Below are positions 34,576 to 45,539 of a DNA stretch of 64,000 nt, piece by piece. The stretch lies in the NCBI GenBank assembly GCA_963920635.1, contig OY987302.1, positions 35,005,278-35,069,277 of the forward strand. Direction: 5' to 3'. The position numbers were made by a program, and so were the translations under genes. Positions within the stretch are counted from its first letter, which is position 1, and every line of letters starts with the position of its first letter. This DNA comes from Pseudeuparius sepicola. Taxonomy: Eukaryota; Arthropoda; Insecta; Coleoptera; Anthribidae. The notes beneath the pieces were generated by a model that saw nothing but the letters and a program-made list of their open reading frames with translations, was not told the DNA's origin and ran no database searches.

Positions 34576-35019
34576 TTCTGAAACATCATTATCTATGTAG
34601 CAAATGACTATTTCCGCTTGCACAGATTTAAAAATAAAATTAATCATTTCTTTCATTATATTCCAATCTAATTGGTCAAGACCGCATCCTATCCTTGGCA
34701 TAGCTAAATATTTTATGTCATTTTTGATCACATGACTTCGTAAGTTTTTAAGACAAGTAAATATCTTATAGTAAGTCGGTTTCTCATAAAAGTGTTTCTT
34801 AGTAATTAAATAATATATAAAACGTTTTCTAGTATTTATAACTGTTAATATTCCTACTTCGCCTACTTGTTTGTTTTGTTTCTTTAAATTAGCAACGTTA
34901 TCATACCTTTCTTTAAATTCGGCTGCAATACCAGCGCTCATTTTAAAATCGGACGACACACAATGTGCCAGTGAGTACCTCTCGGGCATCTCAAATAAAT
35001 TTCTTTTTATTTCAACAAC
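34576..35019 (-). other. Macro domain within pol (TARG1/OARD1-like)
   Basis: About 148 residues. The block AHCVSSDFKMSAGIAAEF is the ADP-ribose-binding start of the fold and MPRIGCGLDQLDW is the late loop. The Lys in YLITKKHFYEKPTY and the Asp of GCGLD align with the two residues I recall as catalytic in human TARG1, which removes ADP-ribose from Glu/Asp. The domain follows the RNase H remnant and precedes the integrase. An ADP-ribose hydrolase role is inference; no macro domain is part of standard errantivirus pol as I know it. Confidence 0.85.
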
Positions 35020-36129
35020 ATTACCATTATTTTCATTGTTATCATTATTTTCTATAATTTTCCTAAATTCATAATATTCTTTATCAATATCATAAAATAG
35101 GATATTATTGACATTATCGTCATTTTCACATTGAATACGAGATAATGAATCCGCATTAGTATTTATTTTTCCTTTTTTATGAACTTCATTAGCTTCACTA
35201 ATAACTTCATTTTTAAAATCATCATTATTATCATAAACTTCATAATTTTCGTAACTTCCGTAAAATTCATCTTCAAAGTTTTCAGTATTATTCTTATAAT
35301 TATAACTTATAACTTCGTTATTTTCACTTATAACATCTTCATTATTTATCTTAACTTTAGTCTTATTCTTCCTAACTCTATTTTTATTTTTCCTAACTTT
35401 GTTTTTATTTATTTTAACTTCATTAGTTTCTGTAAAAACTCCATTTATTTCACAAGTTTCACAAAATATATCGTCATTAATATTATCATTATCATTATTA
35501 AAATCTTGAAAATCTAAATATAGCGAATTAATCATATCAGAACCATCTTCATTATTTAAAACTGTGTCCGTTGTTTCTGGAGAATAAGGACTAGTTATGT
35601 TGCGTTCGGGAACAATAGCATTATTATTAAATTTATCTACTGGGATTTTAGTTGAAAGCGCCTCGTGTGCGTTAACTGAAATGGAGTATTGTTTATCATC
35701 TGGTCGCCTATAATAAAAAGGAATTGTTGTTACATGGTTGACAAGAATATCATTTTCGAGGTCAATATGCAATTTTAATTTCTTTAAATCACGTAAGCCT
35801 ATAATGCCATCAAAATAAGGGTGGAAATCAAATAAAATTATCGGAATGACCATATCAGTGTTTAGTTCTTCTGGAGCCGGAATATTGGCTCTGAGTTTAA
35901 TTTCTGTTTCGCCTAAACTCGTTTTGACTTTCGTGGGACAAGTATAAATACAATTTGGAAAATATTTTTCTACGATAGAAGGTCTTAAAATTGAATGAAA
36001 ACAACCTGTATCGATAAGCAATTTCATTTTGGGATTTTTAATTTGAATAGAAGCTAAACTGTTATGTTGTTCCACATAAATTTCGACTATTTCTTTTTCC
36101 TGGTTTATTTCTTCCGTTTGGGAGGATGA

Positions 36130-37547
36130 CTCACCAATGGAAAATTTCCGGAGTTAATTTTTTGAGTTTGAATTTGATTTTGGGGTTCATTCTGAGAAAG
36201 AGTTTGGTCATACGCATCGCGCATTGGCTGTGTTGAATTATTACTCGCGTTTTCATTATTAATTTGATATAGTTCTTCGACTATAGCGTTATTTTGCGGC
36301 TGATAATTATTTCAGGGAAAATTATTCTGTCGTGCTGAAAAGCTTCTGTGTACATTAGAAGGTACACGCGAATTTGTTGACATAGCTTCTGGGTTTCCAA
36401 AATTTGTGTTAGTAAAAGTATTATTTCTAGTCATTTGGGAATTGACTTGCATAGGCTCGTATTGCCTTTGTATATTTTGTCCTGTGGGTCTAAAAACGTT
36501 ACAGAGTGGTCCAAAAACTTGTCTGTTCGTGGGAAAACGTCTCTGTTGGTTATTAAAATTTGGTTGAATGTTAATGGGTTGGCTTGGGAAGTTTGGTCTA
36601 GTTGAAAAATTCTGATTTTGGAAATTATTCCTAAAAGGTTGGTTATTATAACTTTGGAAATTATTTCTAGGGAAATTATTTTGATAACTAGGACGAGGGA
36701 AGTTATTTTGCAAATTGTTCTGATAGTTAGGGCGAGAAAAATTACTTTGTGAGAAATTATTTTGTCTTTGATATGTTCTCTGATTATTTTGTGGAAAACT
36801 TGGAAAATTACTTTGAGAACTACTTTTAAAAATATTTTGGGTATAGTTAAAATTTTCTTCTTGAATGATTAGTGTCATTGCATCTTCGAGAGATACAGGT
36901 TCCTTCAAACGAATGATAGTCTGTAGGGGACCTGTCAAACCTCTAACAAAAGTCCTTAAACATAATTCATCATATTGCCTAACGTAAATTTCTTTAGCGG
37001 CTTGGGTTAAGTATACATCTGAATTCACTTTTTGTCTCAGATTACTCCTCATAACCTGAAGTCGTTTTGCGAAATCTAAAGGAGATTCATTTTTAAATGG
37101 CCTAGCCGTAAATAAGTCCTGCTCTGGGCACTCCAAATTGCGACGATCACCAAAGCATTGATTTAGTGCGTCCTTAATTTTCTGCCACGTATTTAACTCA
37201 TTGCGGCAACCTATCAATAATTCAGCGCGTCCAGTGAGTTTCATCTGAACCGCTCTGACTAAGTAAATTTTTAAAAATTCATCATTTATGCCATTATCAG
37301 TTTCAAAAAGGTAATCACATGACGAGATAAATTTCGGCAAGGAAGTTGCATTGCCGTCAAAATTAGAAATTGTTTCTACATACATCTTAAGCATTGGTAA
37401 GTTAAGTTTTTCATTTGCCATTGTGATTATTTTATTTTTTCTTTCTTCTTTAATAACTTGGTTAACGTCAGATGAACTACTTGGTTCGTCAAAACTTAAA
37501 CTTGAGGAAAATAAACTTGTAATATCCTCAATATCAACGTCACTCAT
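36130..37547 (-). pseudogene. gag: Gag polyprotein with one in-frame stop
   Basis: ATG at 37547 opens 411 codons to a TGA at 36312-36314; the same frame continues open past the stop for ~60 codons through the slippery site. The first ~250 residues look like a capsid-type gag (TARPFKNESPLDFAKRLQVM region, residues ~150-170). The C-terminal part is Asn/Gln/Phe-rich with repeats of the type QNNFPRPSYQNNFPRNN. No CCHC knuckle is visible. The TGA probably is a point mutation, because frame and composition continue across it and the frameshift signal lies beyond it. Confidence 0.85.
36141..36147 (-). promoter_or_regulatory. -1 ribosomal frameshift heptamer A AAT TTT
   Basis: The coding strand reads GG-A-AAT-TTT-CC with the gag frame as A|AAT|TTT, the canonical X XXY YYZ pattern. 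Shifting by -1 here enters the pol frame just before the protease. It is the only such heptamer I noticed in the overlap. Confidence 0.75.
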
Positions 37548-37551
37548 CAAA

Positions 37552-37676
37552 TAAATATATCAAAATCTTCAAAAATATCTTAAAATCTTCAAAAATAACT
37601 TAAAATCTTCAAAAATATCGTAAAAAATCTTCAAAAATATCGTAAAAATCTTCAAAAATATCGTAAAAAATAAGGA
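37552..37676 (-). repeat. Tandem repeats in the retroviral leader
   Basis: About six units of CTTCAAAAATATC(G/T)TAAAAAT (~20 bp) lie between gag and the 5' LTR. The Drosophila gypsy insulator, an array of protein-binding sites, sits in the same part of that element. A similar role here is only a suggestion. Confidence 0.85.
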
Positions 37677-37946
37677 ATAAAAATAGGAATCCAAAGGAAC
37701 ACTTGACTCTTACCAAAAGCTGGTTCTGGTCGCCGGCCAAAGTCCTAAGGTGAGCAATATCTTGTCTGTAGCTCCTGCGGTGTTGGCTGCCAGGGGTTGA
37801 TCCAGGGGCTGCTGCTGCGATGCCTCGAAGATCAGGTTGTTGGACGACGTCTTCAAGATAAAAATCTTTCAGCTTCTCGCGAAGCGGTAGAATGGGGTGC
37901 CGATACCGTGGGGATTCCAAACTACGGTCACGGAAACTGGACGCAC

Positions 37947-37964
37947 GTCCTACCGACTGCGCCA
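37947..37964 (-). promoter_or_regulatory. Primer-binding site, tRNA-Ser type
   Basis: TGGCGCAGTCGGTAGGA on the coding strand directly follows (and overlaps by one base) the 5' LTR. It is complementary to the 3' end of insect tRNA-Ser as I remember it, the primer used by several errantiviruses. Confidence 0.85.
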
Positions 37965-38187
37965 GTTAAATTAACGATTTCGAAAAATACGTTTTTAAAA
38001 CAATTTATTTTGACAGTTACAACAGGGCAGCGTCTACTGCTACAAGACAAGATAGAACTGATTAACAATAGAGCAAAGCTTAAATATATAGGGATACAAA
38101 ATGCAACTTAGCCTACACGTGCCCGCGCACTCAGCAATTTGTCTGCACTTTAACACAATCAGGACCATTGTTCATAGCGACGTAACT
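37964..38187 (-). repeat. 5' LTR (224 bp)
   Basis: Nearly identical to the 3' LTR; ends AGTTA/TAACT. It is followed on the plus strand by the GAAC duplication. Confidence 0.95.
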
Positions 38188-38945
38188 GAACAAAGTAATT
38201 ACCTAGCTTTTCAATATCAATCGGTTTGGAGTGATAAATACAGCGTACCTACAGGGTCGTACATACACTTTGTCGATGGGAAAAAGTAGTAAAATTTTTA
38301 TTGTCAAGAATTGCGCCGCAGGCGAAAATTTTCAAATTTTCAAAGTCAAACATTTTAATGAACTAAAAATAATTAATGAACCTAATATTATCAAAACATA
38401 TTATGCAAGTCAACTGATTGTATTTTTTTCTTTTTTAACTATCGAACCATAATAATAATTTAACTATGCAGTAAATGTAAGAAGTATTAGGTACTCTTTT
38501 TTTCTTTTACATAAAAGCCCGAGAGAGAATTCCTTGAATGATGTGGAAGTAAAAATATAAGTTAGTGCCTATAAATTTATTGCCACATCCTATAAAGTAA
38601 CACGTCCCCTCAAAGGGCCAAATGTAGAATATAGATAGGAATCTACAATCTAATTTTAAATTTATTTCCTGGTGGGTTCATAATGATTATTGATTTTTAA
38701 AGTTGGAATTAAAAGCAGGTGTTCGTTTCTTAAAATGCGCCGCAGGCGAAATTTTTTAGAAATTTTAAGGACAGATAATTTAACTGAGGCATTGGAAATT
38801 GTAAAGTTACATCACCATGATATGTTTTCTCTGTAGTATTGTTTTTATCTAGCAGTGTTTAGCGCTTTTTTGCCTGGTTGGTACGAGCTCGGGGGGGGGG
38901 GGGGGGCTGCAGCCCGGCAGCCCCCCCCCCCTCGTTGCGCCACTG

Positions 38946-39430
38946 GTCCACACGGAGAGGTAAAACTACCACAAGTCGTATATCTGAGAGTACTTCCAAA
39001 TAGTTTATGTAAACGCTCCCAGAGACTTATCTACTCTTTGTCTTTTAGAGATCATTTACAATGGCAGTGAGTTCTCCCTGAGAGGGTTTACATTGGCAAA
39101 CTATTAGGAAGTACTCTAAGATATTTATACTTGTGATAGTTTCACTTGCGCATGTAAACTACGCATTAGTTGTGGAGACATGCCTGCCACGCGTGGATAT
39201 TCTCACGCAAGGGATTAATTTTGCGTTCCACGTGAGTAGCGTGCGCCACAAAAAAATTCAGTTCAAAAACTATAGGCTCTATAGGTAATTTTTTTTTACC
39301 AATAACTTCTTTTATGTTTTGGGCACATTTCCCTCACAGCATGTATATAAAAATTTCCACAAATAAAAAAGTTTCTCGCTTAGTGAAAATTTCATTACAC
39401 TTTTTATAACCTTGCAATTTTGTTGCTATT
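38946..39430. repeat. Inverted flank (right partner of ~28915-29038)
   Basis: 38946-39045 and 39390-39425 repeat the left flank in inverse orientation. The ~340 bases between these two parts are absent on the left. Confidence 0.7.
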
Positions 39431-39890
39431 TAAAGTGGTTAATAAACAATATTGGACATTCGTTGTAAGCGCTCATAGCTCCACTACTCTCAAAGATATG
39501 ACGATGGAAACGTAAAAAACACAATTTCCGTTTTTTCGAAATAAAAAAGGTCTCGACCACAAAAAAATGTCTTAAATCGCCATTTCGTATGCAGAGTGAT
39601 GTACTTAACAACACCTATGGGGTCTGATCTAGTTCTACCCACAAAATTTTTTTTTTGAGAACGGAGCGACTTTTTAGCCCAATTTCGCTCCACTAGTAGG
39701 TACCTTTCTTAAAACTGTATGCTGATGACACAATTTTAGCCATTCCAAAAAACCATTAATCTGAGTTGCTACAGATATTTATAGTCGAATTAAATTACGG
39801 ACTTAAGCTTGCAAAAAATTGTAACATTATGAATTAAAGTGAATCCTATGAATTTTGAGGCGGTCTTTCCGAAAAAAGCAAAAAAAAAAT
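39431..39890. other. Unassigned sequence
   Basis: AT-rich; no open frame or repeat recognised. Confidence 0.5.
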
Positions 39891-42726
39891 GTAGCCCAGG
39901 GTCGAAATTGCCCAAATTTGGGGTTATGTTCATTTTTCAATTTTGCGCAGGCGTATCTTGGAAACGAATCAATATTTTGAAACGGGGTTTACACCATTTT
40001 AAAGCATAGGAAAAATGGTAATTTTCATGTCCCATGAAAAATTTTGATCCGAGGCACCGTTCCCGAGATATAGAAGATTGAAATGTATGAAGTATTTTGA
40101 GAAAAAATTGGGTGCTGAAGGCCGAAAATTTAAATGTTCGAACACTAAAGTTTTCATAACTTTGGTAAAAATTAAGATATTTGAAAAAACAAAAATGCGT
40201 TTTGAATGTAAGGGACGAGACTATTGATATTCAGAGGGACGCAAGAAAAATCCCAAAATTGGGCATATGGCGGAGGGGCAAAGTGTACCCATGACCTAAT
40301 TTCATTGGTTGCCTGTAACAGGCAAACTATTTGAAATTTTTTAATGCCACTGACAGAGCTTACTCTTGAATGACCATTCTTATGTTTGTATGAGTTTTAC
40401 CGAAATCGGACTATAATTGGCCAAGATATCAAAGAATTAAAATAATTTTTTTTCCAAAAAAAAAATATTTTTTTTTTTTGAAAATCTGAAATGGCTCAAA
40501 AATGCCAAAAATGCACCCAATAACTAGAATTTTTTTATTTTTTAGTACCTCAATGTGTCTAGAATACCACTACGTTATAGAAAATTCGTCAAAAATATTT
40601 TGTCTATTTTTCTGACATTGTTCATTGTGTGAGTACCAAAAAAACATGGTTTTTGGGAAAAGTTGCCTAAAATTGGCAATTTTCAATTACTTGGTCTGAA
40701 AGGTGGGCAAACCTAAATTGGATGTCGTCTCAACATGTGTACGAAGTTACAAGTCTGTATGTCTATTCTAAGTTGTAGAATTCCCCCGACAAAAGTCCCG
40801 TTACACGCGCTCCGCGGGATCCAAAAATCGTACAGTGTCACTATTGAAGCAGGCACCATAAGGGATTTTTTTTATTTTTGGATAAAATGTTAATATGACT
40901 TTGCCATCGATTTGTGCTTGTCAGAGGATGACGTCACAAGAGTCGACCACGTGACTTGCGGTATCTGTCAAAATTGACATTTTTTTCAAAAATTATCCAA
41001 AATCGGCTTTATTTGACACATTTTCGATAAAAGTTATTAGAAAAAGTTGTTTCTTTTGCAATTTTTGGCCTACATACCAATTTTCAGAGACCCTTGATAA
41101 CATTTAACTTTTTGCGTGTTTTTGTAAAAAAATTCCAAACATTTCAACTGAAATGTATTTATTGAAAGTTGTATTTTTACCTAACCTAACCAGTTGATTT
41201 CTTAAACAATCTCTATTTGGTTTAAAAAATTATGTCAAGCTTGGTGCAAAGTTGATTTAATTTCAAAGGTTTGATGAACACAAACCTAGTCTATTTTTCA
41301 CGTCGTTAACTACTTTCATCTAAAAAGAGTTATGTAAAGAGAATACAAATAAATGAACACTTTGGTTCATTTGAAAATTAAATTAGCGGTTCCCGACGGA
41401 AATGTATCTCTGATAACAGTTTAAGTAAAAAAAAATGAGTAGGCTATGGAGACAGAAATCTTGCAATTTGCATTCCATTTGCGCGCTTTGAGTGCCGAAC
41501 ATTGCCAGAGAAATGTATACAAAATGGTTTCTATTGACAATCATCCCAAAAGTCAATGTTCAGGTTCTCGTTGAGATAAAGGCCATTGCTTTCCAGATAT
41601 TCTGCCGTCTTCTTTTAAATGGAGGAAAATTTCGTTGAATAACAATGACTTGTCGATTTACTGAAAGAGAAAAAATGGGGAAAAAAATTCAGAAAAAACT
41701 TTTTGCCATATTTTTGCATACTATTGCAGATTTGGGCATGCGACCTATCACATTCAAAATATATCCGAAAAATACTCATTTTTTGGTCTTAGGAAATTGC
41801 TCATAAAACAAAAGTGGTTTTCTCTTAAATCCAAAATTTTCAATTTTTTCGAGTAAGAACAAGCACACTGTCGACCTTTTCCGTAATTTGGGCACCTTAC
41901 AGACATTAGCGCAATTTAGTTTTGTTTCCATCTACAAGAGTGCCTCAAAATACGTAATAATCAGTAGGTCAAAAAATTGATGTTTTGCAAATTTTTCGCA
42001 AAATATTACAGATTTCGCCACCCGACCTCATTCGAAACGTAACCAGAAAATACGCATTTTTTGTTTAGCATATATATCTTCTCGTATTTCAAGTTTTTTT
42101 TTAAATCACGAAAAACCAGATTTTAGAGAACAAAAAACAAACTTATCTTAAAATTGGAACTTACACACAGGCTTAGGAATAATTTTCGAAAATTATTTAC
42201 AGTATATTTTTTGTGTATTTTTTTGCGTTCTTTCCGAAGGTGAAGTAATCTTTCTACCAAAAAATTTTTTTTTAGATAGTCCCGGCAAACCGCGCCAAAA
42301 TCGCACGAGAAAGAATTTCAAAAAATTTCCCTTTCCGGTTTTTTGCAAATTTCCGAAAAACTATGGCAGATTTCGCCGCAGGACCTATTTTGTTTGAAAG
42401 CCAAAAAAAATCCAAAATCTCTCATAGGCACATATTGTGGCCTAACACTTATAGTTTCGCCACAAATTCAAAGTGAATTTCGTGTTCATGGTTCTGATAA
42501 AAAAAAACGAAAAAAGCAACTTTTTGGTATAAGCGCCTCTGGCGGCGAGAAATACGCCTTAAAAATATGGGTATATAAATTTCCGAACTATTTTTGCCTC
42601 CTCTTTCGACTGGTGCATTTATTTTTACCATAGGGGTAGTACTTGGCGAGATAATTAGCAATTTTCCTTGAGAAAATCCGGAAAACCCGGTTTTTCCCAA
42701 TTTAGAAAATTTCGACCAGGGGCTAC
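39891..42726. mobile_element. 2.8-kb non-coding TIR element
   Basis: The left end GTAGCCCAGGGTCGAAATT and the right end AATTTCGACCAGGGGCTAC are inverted. The interior is AT-rich, with loosely repeated phrases such as GCAAATTTTTCGCAAAATATTACAGATTTCGCC near 41980 and 42340, and no meaningful open frame. An insertion of unknown class, probably non-autonomous. Confidence 0.65.
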
Positions 42727-42844
42727 ATTTTATTTTTTATTTTTTTGGACAGAGCGCATCAAAATACATAAGATACAATTTGTTTCATCCAGTTACAATT
42801 GAATGCAAGCTCGAGGGGTCTTTTTTTCGTAATTTAATTAGACT

Positions 42845-43630
42845 ATTAACAATTTCCATCCACAGATACAATTTACAATGGAAACAGAATCTGATGATCA
42901 ATTCCCGTTTTTGGATGTTTTGGTTGTCAGAGATCATGTAGGTACATTGTCCACCAACTGGTACACCAAAACAACAAGCTCAGGGAGAGTGCTGAATTAT
43001 TTGTCCGGTCATCCACAGTCACATAAAGTTAGCACTATTAAAAATTTAATACGTAGATCAGCCTCTCTCAGCAGTCCTCATTTTCACAAACAAAACAAAG
43101 AAAAAATAAAATCTATTTTAAAATTAAACAACTATCCATTATATTTTAAGTTTCCATATATCCGCAATTTGTCAGAAAAAATAGAAAAGGTGTTTAAATC
43201 TAGTCACCCTCTTTATCCTGTCAGACAGGTCAAATCTATATTATCATGTTTAAAAGACAAAACACCTCACATGGTCAATTCCAATTTAGTGCATCAAATC
43301 AATTGCAAAAATTGCAATAAGTGTTACATTGGTATTACAAAACAGTATTTGAAAAATCGAGTCTACCAACATCAATATAATTGTCGTGAGAGAAAAAAAA
43401 ACAAATTTGAAAAAACTGCCTTAGCACAGCACCATTTTTTGACAAAACATGATTTTGACTTTGATGAAGTAAAGATTCTAGACAGAGAGCCATATTATTA
43501 TAAAAGAACTATTAGTGAGATGATTCACATATCTACAAAGTCAACGGTGAATTTTAGAACTGATGTAGCAGGTCTAAGTAATATTTATAAAGGCCTGTTA
43601 ACGATATATACATCAAATTTGCAAAAGTAA
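42845..43630 (+). CDS. Penelope RT C-terminus plus GIY-YIG endonuclease (partial)
   Basis: Open for 262 codons from INNFHPQIQF (42845); first ATG at 42878. FPFLDVLVVRD and TNWYTKTTSSGRVLNYLSGH match the thumb region after the RT palm. The endonuclease then shows CKNCNKCYIGITKQYLKNR (GIY-YIG core with the Cys pair before it), a H..H region and EMIHI with the metal-binding Glu near the end. Penelope elements prime reverse transcription with this enzyme. RT palm and fingers are missing through 5' truncation, so it is inactive, though the remaining frame is intact. Confidence 0.92.
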   Translation: MNNFHPQIQFTMETESDDQFPFLDVLVVRDHVGTLSTNWYTKTTSSGRVLNYLSGHPQSHKVSTIKNLIRRSASLSSPHFHKQNKEKIKSILKLNNYPLYFKFPYIRNLSEKIEKVFKSSHPLYPVRQVKSILSCLKDKTPHMVNSNLVHQINCKNCNKCYIGITKQYLKNRVYQHQYNCRERKKNKFEKTALAQHHFLTKHDFDFDEVKILDREPYYYKRTISEMIHISTKSTVNFRTDVAGLSNIYKGLLTIYTSNLQK

Positions 43631-44170
43631 AAGATAATGGTTACAGGTAGTAAAATGAATACACCCAGTATATAACTGTAAAATAAGTAGTTAAATTATA
43701 AAAAAAATAATAAAAAATAATCCATAACTTGATATCTACCGAACTAATTTTTTGTTGTAACATACTGAGGTTTTTTGGGGAAAAAAATCTAATTATATAC
43801 CTGTTCTCGTTGACGTCCCGACCATAAATATATTTACGTTCTACATTGATCGCCAACTTTGACTAACAAATGATTTGGTTTCGTTTCTGTATCATTTTAT
43901 CCTGTGATACCTATGTGCTCTATGAAATTTTGTATAATTGACTTAAATATCTGTGATATAGAATAGGCGAGTACTCTGTATTTTTGTATTGTTTCTTTTA
44001 CGCTTGTTTGTACACATAGTTATGGTTGTTCTCAAGTTATCCTAACTTTCCAAGCGTACCTATATAGTTGTTATATGTTTATGTAATTTATTGTTGTATC
44101 ATATACACTATAGTTAGCATTTTTAGCCCTGAAGAAGACAAAAAATATACTTCGAAAAGTCGGCACATTC
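42845..44170 (+). mobile_element. Penelope-like element, 5'-truncated
   Basis: Begins inside the reverse transcriptase coding region just after a stop at about 42835 and ends near GAAGAAGACAAAAAATATACTT, typical of Penelope 3' ends. The coding part is described separately; 43634-44170 is 3' untranslated sequence. Confidence 0.85.
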
Positions 44171-45329
44171 TAGAAGTATAATAAATTGAAAAATCATCAT
44201 GAAGTCTGCCCTGGTGAGGTGACCGGTGAACTTGTGGCTCAGGCAGGGCAAACTTATTGCCAGGCAGGGCAATGCCCTGCCTTGCCCCCCCCTGGCTAGG
44301 CCCTGAGTCAATAGCAAAATTTTCCTAACAGAAATCCTCCTGCTTTTCGGTTCTCTTCGCGACCTTTTATAGCCAACGTTAAGTCAACAATATGATAACA
44401 AAACAACAACACTAACAGCAAAAATAACAGCGGCAATATCAAAAACAAAACAACAAAATGTTCAAAAAGAACGTATCAACAAAACAACACAATAATAACA
44501 CCAAAGCATATACGAAATATCGGAAATCCGTCGCTGTTAAACCGACAAACCACTTCCTGAGCTAATTCTGGAATGACGAAATTATCATATTTTTTAAAAA
44601 GCAATAAAAACTGCATCGCCTATGATGTCCGCTGCCTAGAGAGGGGAGATACAAGTCACGTACGACCCCGGCGATGCCCCTCTCCGCGTAGGGGAGTACG
44701 CCAGCCGAAGAAAATGAAAGAAAATGTCACTAAATCCAATTTTTTACTGTCATTTTTCACTTTATTGCCGATTTAAAAAAAAGGAAACTGTTTAGAGACG
44801 TTGTACCGATCGATTGATGGTTTTAGAATTTTGCTTTTCGGCCTAGAAATACGATTTTTGAATAAATAAATCAGAATATCAAAAAGGTAAAACCATCAAT
44901 CTCTTGCTATTACTTTTCTAAATACAATGAAAAAAAAATCATTAAAATTGGTTGGAAAATAACGGAAAAAACGGGTCCAAAAATTGCTACTTTAATACAC
45001 TGCGAGTTCCACCTTAAAATAAATAAATAGTTTTCCGGGCCTACATTTATGTCCATTTCAAATAATAATTGTCCCAAAATTGTCTTTAAATGGTTTTGTC
45101 TTTTTACTTGTTACTTTATTTGTAGTATTTCTTTGAAACAATTTAGCTGTCTGCCACCTTTAAACGTAGATAGTATTTAATTTTTTTTCGTTTCAAGTGC
45201 CTGTGCTTATAAAATGTTAGTTTGATTTTGTACCTACTACTTATTTTATTTTCAATCATTTCTGCTCTCAAAACATTACCTACCTAATAATACTACTTAA
45301 TAAACCAGTATAATATAATATTATAATTT
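44171..45329. other. Unassigned sequence with one G/C-run element end
   Basis: 44217-44312 contains GGCAGGGC words and CCCCCCCCTGGCTAGGCCCTG, like a hAT-type end. The rest is AT-rich, with (AACAAC)-rich stretches at about 44400-44500. No gene is seen. Confidence 0.5.
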
Positions 45330-45386
45330 ACGTAATGCTAATAATGATTAGGAAGTGTGTTAAAATGCGAAATTGCAGACAAAGTT

Positions 45387-45508
45387 TACTACATTTAAAC
45401 ACCCTCCTGTGTTGAGCTGCAGTAAGGTTTGTTACGAGAGAAAGATTATATCTTTTTAGGCAAACCTTACTGCATGTCAAACAGCCTCTGCGTTGAACCG
45501 TAGTAAAC
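45387..45508. repeat. Imperfect hairpin, ~48-bp arms
   Basis: GTTTACTAC...CTGCAGTAAGGTTTG pairs with CAAACCTTACTGCATG...GTAGTAAAC. The arm ends pair well and the middles poorly. Probably an old MITE. Confidence 0.6.
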
Positions 45509-45539
45509 AATCCACAGTTCACTAATCACTAGCCACCGC

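Larger units (their letters stand above)
32572..36139 (-). pseudogene. pol: Pol: protease, macro domain, integrase; reverse transcriptase missing
   Basis: The frame is open from the slippery site region to 32572. Counting from 36075: retropepsin with LLIDTG at ~19-24; an Asn/Lys-rich stretch ~180-298; a short RNase H tail (KGKINTNADSLSRI, ~301-314); a TARG1/OARD1-like macro domain ~353-500; then integrase with zinc-finger HH/CC (~807-847) and catalytic D876, D929, E965 (D,D-35-E). Reverse transcriptase and nearly all RNase H are absent although the frame remains open. Pol overlaps gag in the -1 frame. The copy is defective for copying but could be mobilised in trans. Confidence 0.9.
30703..38187 (-). 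mobile_element. Errantivirus-like endogenous retrovirus, full-length with LTRs
   Basis: Two 224-bp LTRs that look nearly identical (30703-30926 and 37964-38187), of form AGTTA...TAACT on the coding strand, are flanked by the 4-bp duplication GAAC (30699-30702 and 38188-38191). Order on the minus strand: LTR, primer site, tandem-repeat leader, gag, pol, env, polypurine tract, LTR. Near-identity of the LTRs and long open frames indicate recent insertion. The pol frame lacks reverse transcriptase, so this copy cannot copy itself. Confidence 0.95.
30536..38945. mobile_element. Non-autonomous hAT-like element hosting the retrovirus
   Basis: The termini CAGTGGCGCAACCAG and CTCGTTGCGCCACTG are inverted; long G- and C-runs lie near the right end (38891-38931). 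Without the retrovirus the element is ~0.9 kb. GCGCCGCAGGCGAAA occurs twice in the right part (about 38312 and 38737). No transposase. The 8-bp duplication is unclear because other elements lie at the left edge. Confidence 0.7.

Noticed and set aside
35179..35517. 112-residue hydrophobic plus-strand protein
   Set aside because: It is the antisense of the Asn-rich low-complexity part of pol; Asn codons read as Ile/Phe-rich on the other strand.
37947..37964. tRNA-Ser gene beside the LTR
   Set aside because: Only the last ~17 bases match the tRNA 3' end, as expected for a primer-binding site.
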